Of a DNA stretch of 42,959 bases, positions 22,035 to 29,249 are shown piece after piece. Made by a program: the position numbers and the translations under genes. Source of the stretch: Bordetella parapertussis. Lineage in GTDB: Bacteria > Pseudomonadota > Gammaproteobacteria > Burkholderiales > SG8-39. Numbering within the stretch: the stretch's first letter is position 1; each line of letters starts with the position of its first letter. The notes beneath the pieces were generated by a model. That model made no database searches. It was not told the DNA's origin and saw only the letters and a list, made by a program, of their open reading frames with translations. The stretch is taken from the NCBI GenBank assembly GCA_945862265.1, contig CAMAXP010000042.1, positions 1-42,959 of the forward strand, given 5' to 3'.

Positions 22035-23872
22035 TTTTGTGTTCCCCCCTTCTTTCTGAAGTCCAGGTTGAACTTGTGCGGCTGATGATACGTGTGGCAG
22101 ACCTGGCACGCCGAGTTTACCTGACCCTCGCGATGGCATTCAACACAAGTTTCCTTCCGGATCCCTGCGAAATTGCTCTCATAAGGGACCGGCGCCGACG
22201 CCTTGCTGGTGAAGTACTTCGGATACTTGGACTGCAGGTTCAACTCGTGGCAGGTGGTGCAGCCCGCATCCGGATCGACCAGTCCGAGGTGCTTGGAGTG
22301 CGTGTAGCGCGTCTGCGGCCGCGTGTCGGTCCCGGTGTATCCCCAGGCGGTACCGGTCCGCCCGGCCGACGCCGAGCGCAGCGCTGCCGAGTGGCATTTT
22401 CCGCATGCCCCGGGGCCGGTCTGGCTGTCCAGGAAATCGTTCATGGCCTCCTTGGCGATGGCCCGCTTTCCGGCGTCCTTGTCCTGCAGGGCGACCCTCA
22501 GGGCTTCGATCCACTCTTTCAGGACCGGGTCTGCATGTCCAGCGGCACGGTAGAAGAGGGATGGGTTGCCCTCGGAGTTCTCGCCGACGGCCCATCCGGG
22601 AGCGCCTGCCTTGGCGCCGGCCGCGGGTGCTGCCCTACCGGCAGCCCACGCGGTCCCCGCATCGCGCGCCAACTGGCTGCCGAGCCCAGCATAAAGCGCG
22701 TCTGCAGGTTGCTTCTTCGCCCCGTCAGCGGCCGGCGGTGGCACGAGTTCGGCCAAAGCCGCCGTCCCTGAGCGGGCCATTGCGCCCCACAGTTTCGTCA
22801 GCCGCTGCTTGGCGGCCTCTTCGTCCCCGTCCTTCTCCATGCCGAGGAGCATCGACGCGGCGGCCGTGACCTTGGCGGGCTCGAACAGCACGAACTCGCG
22901 CTTGGCGATCTGGCCGGTGTGGCAGCCAGCGCAGATCTCGGCATAGGTCTTGGGCTTGACCTCCCGGGTGGCGTTCTCGATTGCGTGGCAGGCGGTGCAC
23001 TTCGCCTTTGCGATCTCGGCGAACTTGGCGTCCCGGTCGGCGCCCTTGGTGCGCTTGGGGTCGGTGAAATAGTCCTTGAGGTGCTTGGTATGGTCGAAAT
23101 AGATCTGCCCCGGGCTCGTGTTGTAGGGGTAGCCGGCCGGGAACGCAGGGTGCCCGGTTTCGAAGTTGTCGAACGACTTCTGGTGGCAGTTGGCACAGGA
23201 GTAGTCAGGCACTTCGGCGATCTTGAACGACGCCCCCTTGTGTTCAGTGTGGCAACTCGAGCAGGAGACTTCCGCCATGCCCGGGCGCTTTGGATGCTCC
23301 TGGTTGTGGGCCTGCATCACCGGGCCCGTGAAATCGTGGCAGCTCACGCAGCCCGTGCTGGGATCGTTCGAGCGGAACGCGCTGAGGAGCCAGGCCCCGG
23401 CGTCCTTTGCGTGCCCCGTATGGCAAGCTGCGCACCCTTGGTCGCGCGTGAATCCGGCGTGCACGCTGGTCAGGTGGCCTGCGTCGATCGCCCCGGGGCC
23501 GACCACAGAGTCCGCGCGAGGGTCCACCCCGATGATGAGCAGCACGAATACCACAAGCACTGCCACGAGCGACGTGTGCGCGCGCAGCTTGCGGATGTTC
23601 CGGCGGGGCGCGCAGGGGGCCTGGCAGCGGCCGCAAGTGCCGTCCGGCAGCGGGCCTTCGGCGCAGGTCCCCCCGGCGCGCTTGGGCCGCCGGCATTCCC
23701 AGCGGTCACCCGTACGGGTTGGTGCGCATTCCGACTGGCCGCCGCACTGGCCGTTGATCCCGGGCCCCTGCCAGCACGACTTCTTCCACATGCCCGAGCG
23801 GCCGCAGAGAAACGGCTGTGCCGGCCGCTCGTAGGCGCTTTCCTTGTGTCCGAATCGGTCTAGATCGCTCAT
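22031..23872 (-). CDS. Membrane-anchored decaheme cytochrome with Cys-rich cytosolic head
   Basis: 613 aa. Residues 1-95 contain nine cysteines (23, 33, 43, 49, 60, 70, 80, 83, 87) including CGRC and a GPLPDGTC motif. The basic stretch RRNIRKLR and a membrane helix (about 100-115) follow. By the positive-inside rule the Cys-rich head is cytosolic and the rest periplasmic. Ten CXXCH sites follow: six between about residues 147 and 318 and four between about 510 and 600. The gap between them is Ala-rich and helical. The head could hold Fe-S or zinc, which would let it take electrons from the ferredoxin or flavoprotein of the same operon; this is inference. It overlaps its neighbours on both sides by ATGA. 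Confidence 0.88.
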   Translation of the reverse strand: MSDLDRFGHKESAYERPAQPFLCGRSGMWKKSCWQGPGINGQCGGQSECAPTRTGDRWECRRPKRAGGTCAEGPLPDGTCGRCQAPCAPRRNIRKLRAHTSLVAVLVVFVLLIIGVDPRADSVVGPGAIDAGHLTSVHAGFTRDQGCAACHTGHAKDAGAWLLSAFRSNDPSTGCVSCHDFTGPVMQAHNQEHPKRPGMAEVSCSSCHTEHKGASFKIAEVPDYSCANCHQKSFDNFETGHPAFPAGYPYNTSPGQIYFDHTKHLKDYFTDPKRTKGADRDAKFAEIAKAKCTACHAIENATREVKPKTYAEICAGCHTGQIAKREFVLFEPAKVTAAASMLLGMEKDGDEEAAKQRLTKLWGAMARSGTAALAELVPPPAADGAKKQPADALYAGLGSQLARDAGTAWAAGRAAPAAGAKAGAPGWAVGENSEGNPSLFYRAAGHADPVLKEWIEALRVALQDKDAGKRAIAKEAMNDFLDSQTGPGACGKCHSAALRSASAGRTGTAWGYTGTDTRPQTRYTHSKHLGLVDPDAGCTTCHELNLQSKYPKYFTSKASAPVPYESNFAGIRKETCVECHREGQVNSACQVCHTYHQPHKFNLDFRKKGGTQK

Positions 23873-24741
23873 CGTGCGTAGATGTTGACTACCAGCAGGT
23901 GCCAGCTCCCCAGCAGCACCAGCAGCGTTGCGGCGGGGACGTGGAAGAACAGCCAGAACTTGAGGACGCTCTGCAGCGCGTAGTGCGCGTCGAGCTGGCT
24001 CTTGCGCAGGGCGAGCGCCTCGATCTGGCTGAGATAGGCGCGCTCGCCTTCGCTGAGGTAACGCCGCAGTGCCGTGATCCGTCTGCGGATCCAGCTTGCA
24101 CTGCGCCCGCTGCCCACGATGTGCCCGAAAATGAACCGCGGCTTCCGGAAGAACCACTCCAAGGACTCGGCGTAATACCGGCCGAGAGTGTCCGAGCCGA
24201 GCTCCTTCACCGCCTTCAGCACCAGGGCCTCGACCTCGCTGCGCACTTGCGCGATCTCTGAAGGGATCCGCTCGTAAATGACCTCGCCTTCGATGTCGGC
24301 CAGCCTGCGCGGCAGCAGGCGTTGCAGCGCGTAGCCCGCGACCCCGGACAGGGTGACCGCGAAGAACGCTACAGCGATCACCTGCTCATAGTGCCCGCTA
24401 GGCCACAGGCTCTGCGTGTGCTGGAAGTAGAGGGGCACGCTGACCGTGCCGAGGACGATGTGGCCAAGCATCCACTCGCGCACCGTGCCCAGGGGCAGCA
24501 CGAGGAGGCGCTTCCTCACCTTCAGGAAGGCGAGCGACAGGATCACTGCGAACAGGGCGTAACCGGTGACGATCGAGGCGTTGCCGAGGCTGCGCTCGGC
24601 GTACCAGGCGAGGCCCGTTACTACGGCCCAAAGCAGCAGGGCGCACAGCCAGAACAGGCCGAGCATGCGCCAGGTGCGGCGCAGTTCCGCCCGTTTGACG
24701 GCGTTGAACCGGATGGCCGCGAAGATCTTGAGGTCGCGCAT
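23869..24741 (-). CDS. Multi-spanning membrane protein, possible b-type cytochrome
   Basis: 290 aa. About four hydrophobic helices lie in the first half (LFWLCALLLWAVVTGLAW, IVTGYALFAVILSLAFL, MLGHIVLGTVSVPLYF, VIAVAFFAVTLSGVAGYAL). A soluble helical stretch of about 110 residues follows, then a final helix KFWLFFHVPAATLLVLLGSW ending HLLVVNIYAR. Histidines in and next to the last helix (HYALQ, FFHVP, GSWHLL), spaced 12-15 residues, and GHIV in an earlier helix could bind b haem as in cytochrome b561-like or ferric-reductase-like proteins. It stands where an NrfD-like quinone module would be, between the ferredoxin gene and the decaheme gene. I do not recognise the family; haem binding and quinone contact are inferences. 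Confidence 0.75.
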   Translation of the reverse strand: MRDLKIFAAIRFNAVKRAELRRTWRMLGLFWLCALLLWAVVTGLAWYAERSLGNASIVTGYALFAVILSLAFLKVRKRLLVLPLGTVREWMLGHIVLGTVSVPLYFQHTQSLWPSGHYEQVIAVAFFAVTLSGVAGYALQRLLPRRLADIEGEVIYERIPSEIAQVRSEVEALVLKAVKELGSDTLGRYYAESLEWFFRKPRFIFGHIVGSGRSASWIRRRITALRRYLSEGERAYLSQIEALALRKSQLDAHYALQSVLKFWLFFHVPAATLLVLLGSWHLLVVNIYAR

Positions 24742-24747
24742 ACCCCT

Positions 24748-26478
24748 CTAGGCCTCGAGTTGCGCCGCTCGGCGGATCAGCGACTGGATGTCCACCCGTT
24801 TCAGGGCGTCGTGCGGGCAGGCCCGCTCGCACGCCGGCCCGCTCGGCAGCGACGAGCACAGGTCGCATTTGGTGGCCTTGACGATCGCCTCCCGCGAGAC
24901 CGGGTCGAGCACCTGCTGGCCGTTCTTCTCGCGGATCGGTACGAGCCGGATGTTGTCATAGGGGCACGAGTTGGCGCAGGTGCCGCAACCGATGCAGCTG
25001 ATATCGTTGATCACAACCATGCCGCCTTCGGTCGTGCGGGAGATGGCGCCCGTCGGGCAGCCGATCATGCAAACGGGATCGACGCAGTGCATGCAGGCGT
25101 TGGCCACCATGAGGTTGCCAAGCTTCGGCCCGTGGCGGATGAACTTCGGATTCCCGCCGTGGGTGTCGGCGCAGGCCCGGACGCAGTCGTCGCAGCGCGT
25201 GCACTTCTCGAGGTCGATGACCATCGTCTTGGTGCCGTTGATGAAGCGCCGCTCCACCGCCCACTCCAGGAAGGCGTCGTCCGCGATCGGGCGCGCGGCT
25301 GCATCGATCAGGCGCTTTTTCGGGCGGGTCAGTTTGGGGAACACGAGGTCCGCAAGCACCGAGAACGGGATGCGCAGGACGTGCAGATAGCCGAGGGCCG
25401 TGAGGCTCGTTTCGTAGGCGCAGTCCTCGCCGCTCTTCCAAGCCTCGAGGAGTTCGTCCAGCCCGAAATGGTCGCCCTCGCGCAGGTAGGTCAGCGTCCG
25501 TGCGCCATGACCCAAGCCGCTGGACACCCTCCCGAATCCGCCGATGACGAGAAGGAGTCCGTCGGGGTAATCGCCCTCCTTGGCCACGGCCGGCTCCGAT
25601 TCCGCGGTCGGGTGCTCTCCCCCCTTGCTGCTTTTGAAGCCGACGTTCCACTCGAACGACCCGTAGGTCTCGAACAAAGTGCGGTCCGCGATCATCTGCA
25701 GCGAGGCGGCGTCGATGCCGGAGAGCAGCGGGTGCTCGGCGAGATGCGTGCTCAGCTGGTTCTGGCGATATCCCTTCTCGATCCGGTCGCGCCAGGTGTC
25801 GTCCCGGTTTTTGATGTCGCGCAGCGCCTGCCAGCGCATCTCCAGCACACGGCATTCGGACTCCGCATAGATGGTCGCCGAGCGCTGCACGCGGCCAAGC
25901 GCGGCAATTTCGCCAAACAGGGTACCGGCCGGCAGCGTGCCGGTCTTGAACGCGCCGGCCAGTGGCGGGATCCGCGACGGGTCGGCCGCCGGGTTGACGC
26001 CCGGCCCGAAAAGTCCGGCTGGGTCGCCCACGCGCAGCAGCGAATCCCGGTTCTCCGTTCCCCGCCCGAGTCCCGAAGCGCTTCGATGCAGGCTCGTGTC
26101 CCGCACCTCGGGGAACTGGGAATGCGTCAGCATGTCGCGCAACACGCTGAAGGCATTGCGCTTCTTCTCGGGCGCTCGCCCTAGCACCTGCCGCGGCAAT
26201 CCCGGGGGCAACACAACGCGCAGTTCGCCCGAAAGGACCAGGAACGCCGAGTTACCGTAATCGCCTTCCCGCACGACGATGTCGCCGGGGGCGTAAATGC
26301 TGATCCTGCAATCGTTCTGGACGATGCCACGAAGCGGGGCCGCGGCCGGGAAGTGGCTCGCATCGATCGATGCGAACTCCGGGCGGCCGAGCAACTCGTC
26401 CACTATGGCGTCCGACATCTCCCGGTCGAAAGGCGCATCCCAGCGCTTGGGCCGCTCCATGAGCTGGGCATCGCTCAT
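24748..26478 (-). CDS. Cyclic-nucleotide-binding protein fused to four-cluster ferredoxin
   Basis: 576 aa, no signal peptide. The N-terminal ~240 residues are a cNMP-binding (Crp-like) domain with a long insertion: ISIYAPGDIVVREGDYGNSA, then the phosphate cassette LFGEIAALGRVQRSATI with its Glu, Arg and Ser/Thr kept. A second cNMP-like domain (about 255-400; REGDHFGLDELLEAW) lacks the cassette arginine and is degenerate. There is no helix-turn-helix. The last ~150 residues are a DmsB/NrfC/HybA-type ferredoxin with 16 cysteines in four groups (CTRCDDCVRAC, CMHCVDPVCMIGCP, CIGCGTCANSCP, CDLCSSLPSGPACERACP), enough for four [4Fe-4S] clusters. It begins 65 bp after the tetraheme gene and ends 6 bp before the membrane protein gene. 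A cNMP-gated electron wire is the simplest reading. Confidence 0.88.
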   Translation of the reverse strand: MSDAQLMERPKRWDAPFDREMSDAIVDELLGRPEFASIDASHFPAAAPLRGIVQNDCRISIYAPGDIVVREGDYGNSAFLVLSGELRVVLPPGLPRQVLGRAPEKKRNAFSVLRDMLTHSQFPEVRDTSLHRSASGLGRGTENRDSLLRVGDPAGLFGPGVNPAADPSRIPPLAGAFKTGTLPAGTLFGEIAALGRVQRSATIYAESECRVLEMRWQALRDIKNRDDTWRDRIEKGYRQNQLSTHLAEHPLLSGIDAASLQMIADRTLFETYGSFEWNVGFKSSKGGEHPTAESEPAVAKEGDYPDGLLLVIGGFGRVSSGLGHGARTLTYLREGDHFGLDELLEAWKSGEDCAYETSLTALGYLHVLRIPFSVLADLVFPKLTRPKKRLIDAAARPIADDAFLEWAVERRFINGTKTMVIDLEKCTRCDDCVRACADTHGGNPKFIRHGPKLGNLMVANACMHCVDPVCMIGCPTGAISRTTEGGMVVINDISCIGCGTCANSCPYDNIRLVPIREKNGQQVLDPVSREAIVKATKCDLCSSLPSGPACERACPHDALKRVDIQSLIRRAAQLEA

Positions 26479-26543
26479 CCTGGCCTATGCCCCGGAAGTT
26501 CGCGACAAGTGCGGCGTGATGTGCAGCCCGTCCCGGCGTGCAC

Positions 26544-27479
26544 TCATTTGTAGGTATTCTTGGCGGGCAGCTTTACCTTTGCGGACAGATCCTTGCCCTT
26601 GAGGGCGTCTGCGAGCTTGCGCGCGGCTTCCGCGCTCGGCTTGTCCAGGACCGCCTTGACTTCAGGCAGGTCGGCCACCGCCTGAAGCGCTGCGCGAGAG
26701 TCGGCCTCGCGCTTCTTCTGGAGTGCCGCGTATTTCTCCCCGCCGCCCTTGCCGGCTGCGGTCACGGCGGAAATGAGTTTGGCGGCCTGCCCGACGATGA
26801 AAAGGCGGGACAGCTCGGCGGGATTCATCTCCGCGTTCTTATCGACGTTCGGCGGGTAGAAGCGGTGCCGTACCGTGCCCTGAGAATACCGCACGAGTTC
26901 AAATTCGGGCTCGCTAGGGTGACCGGCGTCGAGCATCTTGGCGAGCACGTCGCCCTTGAGTTTGGGGTTGGCCAGCCCATGGCATTCGCTGCAGTTTGCG
27001 GCGATGTCGTACGTCATGAACGACCAGACCATGCCGGCTTTGGTTGCTGCGGCGAGGCGCTTGGCCTTGTTTGCCGGCGATTCCTTGCTCGCGTCCGTTA
27101 TGCCGCCACCGTAGGAGTTGTGGACATCGCGGTATTCCGAGGAAGCGCCGTGGCAACTCTCGCACGACGGTCCGGAAACCACTTGGGGCTTGGCTGTCTC
27201 CGAGGCCTTGGTCTCCGTGTAGTGGCACATCACGCAGGTCGCATTCTGGCGCATGCTCGCGCCCCCGCCGGCCGCGGCGAGGATCTTCGTGGCCGATTCC
27301 TTCTTGTGGATCTCGTTGAAGGAAGTGGAATGCTTGGTCTTCTTCCAGACTTCGACCTCGGCCTCGTGGCACTCCTGGCACTTGCGAAATCCCTCGGCAT
27401 ACGGAGCTGCTGCTGCCGTGCCTGCTCCCGCGGAGAGTGCTATCAAGGCCAAAGTAAGCAGAATTGAACGCGTGGGCAC
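26544..27479 (-). CDS. Tetraheme c-type cytochrome (c554 family)
   Basis: 311 aa, exported: signal peptide about residues 1-25 (MPTRSILLTLALIALSAG start, cleavage near AAAA-PYAEG). Four CXXCH sites at residues 34-38, 82-86, 106-110 and 163-167 fit the cytochrome c554 family (PF13435-like). A lysine/alanine-rich helical tail of about 100 residues follows the haem part. I chose the GTG at 27479: GGAGAA lies five bases upstream and it starts exactly at the signal peptide, whereas the longer frame from 27545 would put a Cys-rich stretch in front and start inside the CRP-like site. First gene of the nine-gene operon, with the presumed promoter and CRP-like palindrome just upstream. Confidence 0.88.
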   Translation of the reverse strand: MPTRSILLTLALIALSAGAGTAAAAPYAEGFRKCQECHEAEVEVWKKTKHSTSFNEIHKKESATKILAAAGGGASMRQNATCVMCHYTETKASETAKPQVVSGPSCESCHGASSEYRDVHNSYGGGITDASKESPANKAKRLAAATKAGMVWSFMTYDIAANCSECHGLANPKLKGDVLAKMLDAGHPSEPEFELVRYSQGTVRHRFYPPNVDKNAEMNPAELSRLFIVGQAAKLISAVTAAGKGGGEKYAALQKKREADSRAALQAVADLPEVKAVLDKPSAEAARKLADALKGKDLSAKVKLPAKNTYK

Positions 27480-27525
27480 GGTATTCTCCGATCGGGATGA
27501 TTGCGATTTGCAATTGCAGCTGCAA

Positions 27526-27543
27526 GTGTGAGATTGTTCACAC
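27526..27543. promoter_or_regulatory. Perfect CRP-consensus palindrome
   Basis: GTGTGA-GATTGT-TCACAC is a perfect 6-bp-arm inverted repeat containing the full TGTGA-N6-TCACA consensus of CRP. It lies in the 208-bp divergent region, with its centre about 55 bp before the tetraheme cytochrome start on the minus strand and about 153 bp before the acetoacetate decarboxylase start on the plus strand. Closer to the cytochrome start are overlapping palindromes TGCAATTGCA (27509-27518) and GCAGCTGC (27516-27523) of unknown meaning. Binding by a CRP-type regulator is inferred from the match. Confidence 0.7.
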
Positions 27544-27687
27544 ATATCCGCAAATCGTCAATGGTCTTGATGTCGCTGCCGGACGGTTTCTTATCCGAGA
27601 GTCGTGCCGTTGGACAGTCCGGGCGGCTGGCCATAGGGCGCTCCCTCCCGAGGGGGAGAAAAAACATATTCAAGTCAAGGAGAGTGC

Positions 27688-28443
27688 ATGAAAGCTGAGC
27701 AGATCCTTAGGCTCCCATCGATGCCGGCCGCAAGTCCGAGCTACCCGATGGGGCCCTACCGGTTCATCAACCGGGAATTCATGATTGTGACCTACGAAAC
27801 GGACCCGGAACTCCTCCGGCAGGTCGTGCCCGAGCCGCTCGAACCGAATCCGGAAAGTCACGTCCTCTACGAGTGGATTCGGATGCCGGACAGTTCCGGC
27901 TTCGGGGATTACACCGAGAGCGGTGTGGTGATTCCGTGCTTTTTCAACGGGGAGCCGATCAACTTCACGGCCCAGATGTACCTGGACGACGAGCCGCCGA
28001 TTTCCGCTGGGCGTGAGATCTGGGGATTCCCGAAGAAGTACGCCCATCCCAAGCTTGAAGTCTGCTCGGATACCCTGACCGGGACCCTCCACTACGCGGG
28101 CCAGCTGGTCGCGATGGGCACCATGGCTTATAAGCACCAGGTCGCACCTGGCGGCGTCGAGGCACAGGCGAAGGGCATGACCCGGACCTCCTGCAACCTG
28201 AAGATCATTCCCGACGTCGACGGCAGCCCGAAAATCTGCCAGCTGGTCGCCTACAACCTGACCGACATCACGGTCAAGGGGGTCTGGCTGTCCCCGGCGC
28301 GGCTCCATCTGATCCCGCACGTGAATGCGCCTGCGGCCGACCTGCCGATCAAGAGGATCGTCGGCGGAAAGCATTTCATCAGCGACCTGACCCTGCCGCA
28401 CGGCCGGGTCCTGTTCGACTACGTGAAGGATCAGGCCCCGTAA
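27688..28443 (+). CDS. adc: Acetoacetate decarboxylase family protein, catalytic residues intact
   Basis: 251 aa, aligned by eye with the clostridial enzyme, which turns acetoacetate into acetone and CO2. The key residues are conserved: Arg of NREF (clostridial R29), Glu of LYEWIRM (E61), Glu of DYTESG (E76) and the Schiff-base/neighbour lysine pair K116-K117 in GFPKKYAHPKL (K115-K116). The C-terminal half (LKIIPDVDGSPKICQLVAY) also matches. A good AAGGAGAG precedes the ATG. It starts the pair with a paralogue 19 bp downstream and is near 3-hydroxybutyrate dehydrogenase, so removal or interconversion of acetoacetate is likely. It is divergent from the cytochrome operon and shares the region with the CRP-like site. 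Confidence 0.9.
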   Translation: MKAEQILRLPSMPAASPSYPMGPYRFINREFMIVTYETDPELLRQVVPEPLEPNPESHVLYEWIRMPDSSGFGDYTESGVVIPCFFNGEPINFTAQMYLDDEPPISAGREIWGFPKKYAHPKLEVCSDTLTGTLHYAGQLVAMGTMAYKHQVAPGGVEAQAKGMTRTSCNLKIIPDVDGSPKICQLVAYNLTDITVKGVWLSPARLHLIPHVNAPAADLPIKRIVGGKHFISDLTLPHGRVLFDYVKDQAP

Positions 28444-28462
28444 GCGGGCGGGAGATACGAGA

Positions 28463-29206
28463 ATGAAGAAAAGCGAAGTCCTGAACCTGCCGTCCATGCC
28501 GTTGCAGAGTCCCACGTTCCCCAGGGGCCCCTACCGGTTCTTCAAGCGCCAGTACATGGTCATCAGTTACGTGACTGACGCCGATGCGATCCGCGAAGCG
28601 CTCCCCGAGCCGCTCGAACCGGAAGGGGACACCGTTTCCGTGCAGTGGCTGGACCTGCCTGACGGAGAGGGTTTCGGCGCCTACTCCGCGGCCGCCCAGG
28701 TCATCCCCTGCACATTCAGGGGCGAGCGCTGCAATTTCATCAGCCAGATGTATGTCGACAACACGCCGCCGCTTGCGGGCGGCCGCGAGATCTGGGGCTA
28801 CCCGATGAAATTCGGCTCGGCCTCGCTGGCGGTGACCGGCGACACCCTGACCGGCACCCTCGAGTACGCGACGGAGCGTGTTGCAGTCGGAACCATGGTC
28901 TACAAGCACGACGCCTTTCGCACCGACTACTCGCGCGAGCGCGAACTGCTTGCGCGCACGCAGGTGACCCTCAAGCTGATCCCGGACATCGACGGCACGC
29001 CGGCGATCGCCCAGCTCGTTGCGGTGAAGTTCGAGGACTTCTCCGTCAAGGGCGCCTGGACCGGCCGCGCGCGGCTGGAACTGGTGCCCGCGGTGAATTG
29101 CCCGCTTGCCGACCTGCCGGTGCACAAGGTGGTCGGTGGCCTGCACATGGTGACCGACATGACCCTGCCCTATGGCAAGGTCATGCACGATTACCTGGCG
29201 AAATAG
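28463..29206 (+). CDS. Acetoacetate decarboxylase paralogue lacking catalytic residues
   Basis: 247 aa, clearly the same fold as the gene before it (FPRGPYRFFKRQYMV, then LKLIPDIDGTPAIAQLVAV, ADLPVHKVVGG). The residues that do the chemistry in the clostridial enzyme are changed. The Schiff-base lysine is methionine (M115 in GYPMKFG; the neighbouring K116 stays), the E76 position is alanine (FGAYSAAAQVIP) and the E61 position is glutamine (VQWLDL). The arginine of FFKRQY is kept. It is therefore unlikely to decarboxylate acetoacetate by the known route. It could be a non-catalytic partner of the first protein, a binding protein, or an enzyme of another chemistry in the superfamily. It lies 19 bp after the first gene and is probably co-transcribed. 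Confidence 0.88.
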   Translation: MKKSEVLNLPSMPLQSPTFPRGPYRFFKRQYMVISYVTDADAIREALPEPLEPEGDTVSVQWLDLPDGEGFGAYSAAAQVIPCTFRGERCNFISQMYVDNTPPLAGGREIWGYPMKFGSASLAVTGDTLTGTLEYATERVAVGTMVYKHDAFRTDYSRERELLARTQVTLKLIPDIDGTPAIAQLVAVKFEDFSVKGAWTGRARLELVPAVNCPLADLPVHKVVGGLHMVTDMTLPYGKVMHDYLAK

Positions 29207-29217
29207 TAGGCCGGGAC

Positions 29218-29238
29218 GCCGGGCGCTGCGCGCCCGGC
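29218..29238. terminator. GC-rich hairpin between convergent genes
   Basis: GCCGGGCGC-TGC-GCGCCCGGC is a perfect 9-bp stem with a 3-base loop, placed 12 bp after the second acetoacetate decarboxylase-family gene and 12 bp beyond the stop of the convergent patatin gene. There is no T tract on either side, so it is not a textbook intrinsic terminator, but position and stability suggest a two-way transcription barrier. Confidence 0.45.
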
Positions 29239-29249
29239 GGGGGCGCCGC

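Noticed and set aside
27555..27575. FNR-like site (TCAA-N5-TTGA) near the CRP-like palindrome
   Set aside because: Wrong orientation and spacing for TTGAT-N4-ATCAA, with four-base arms only.
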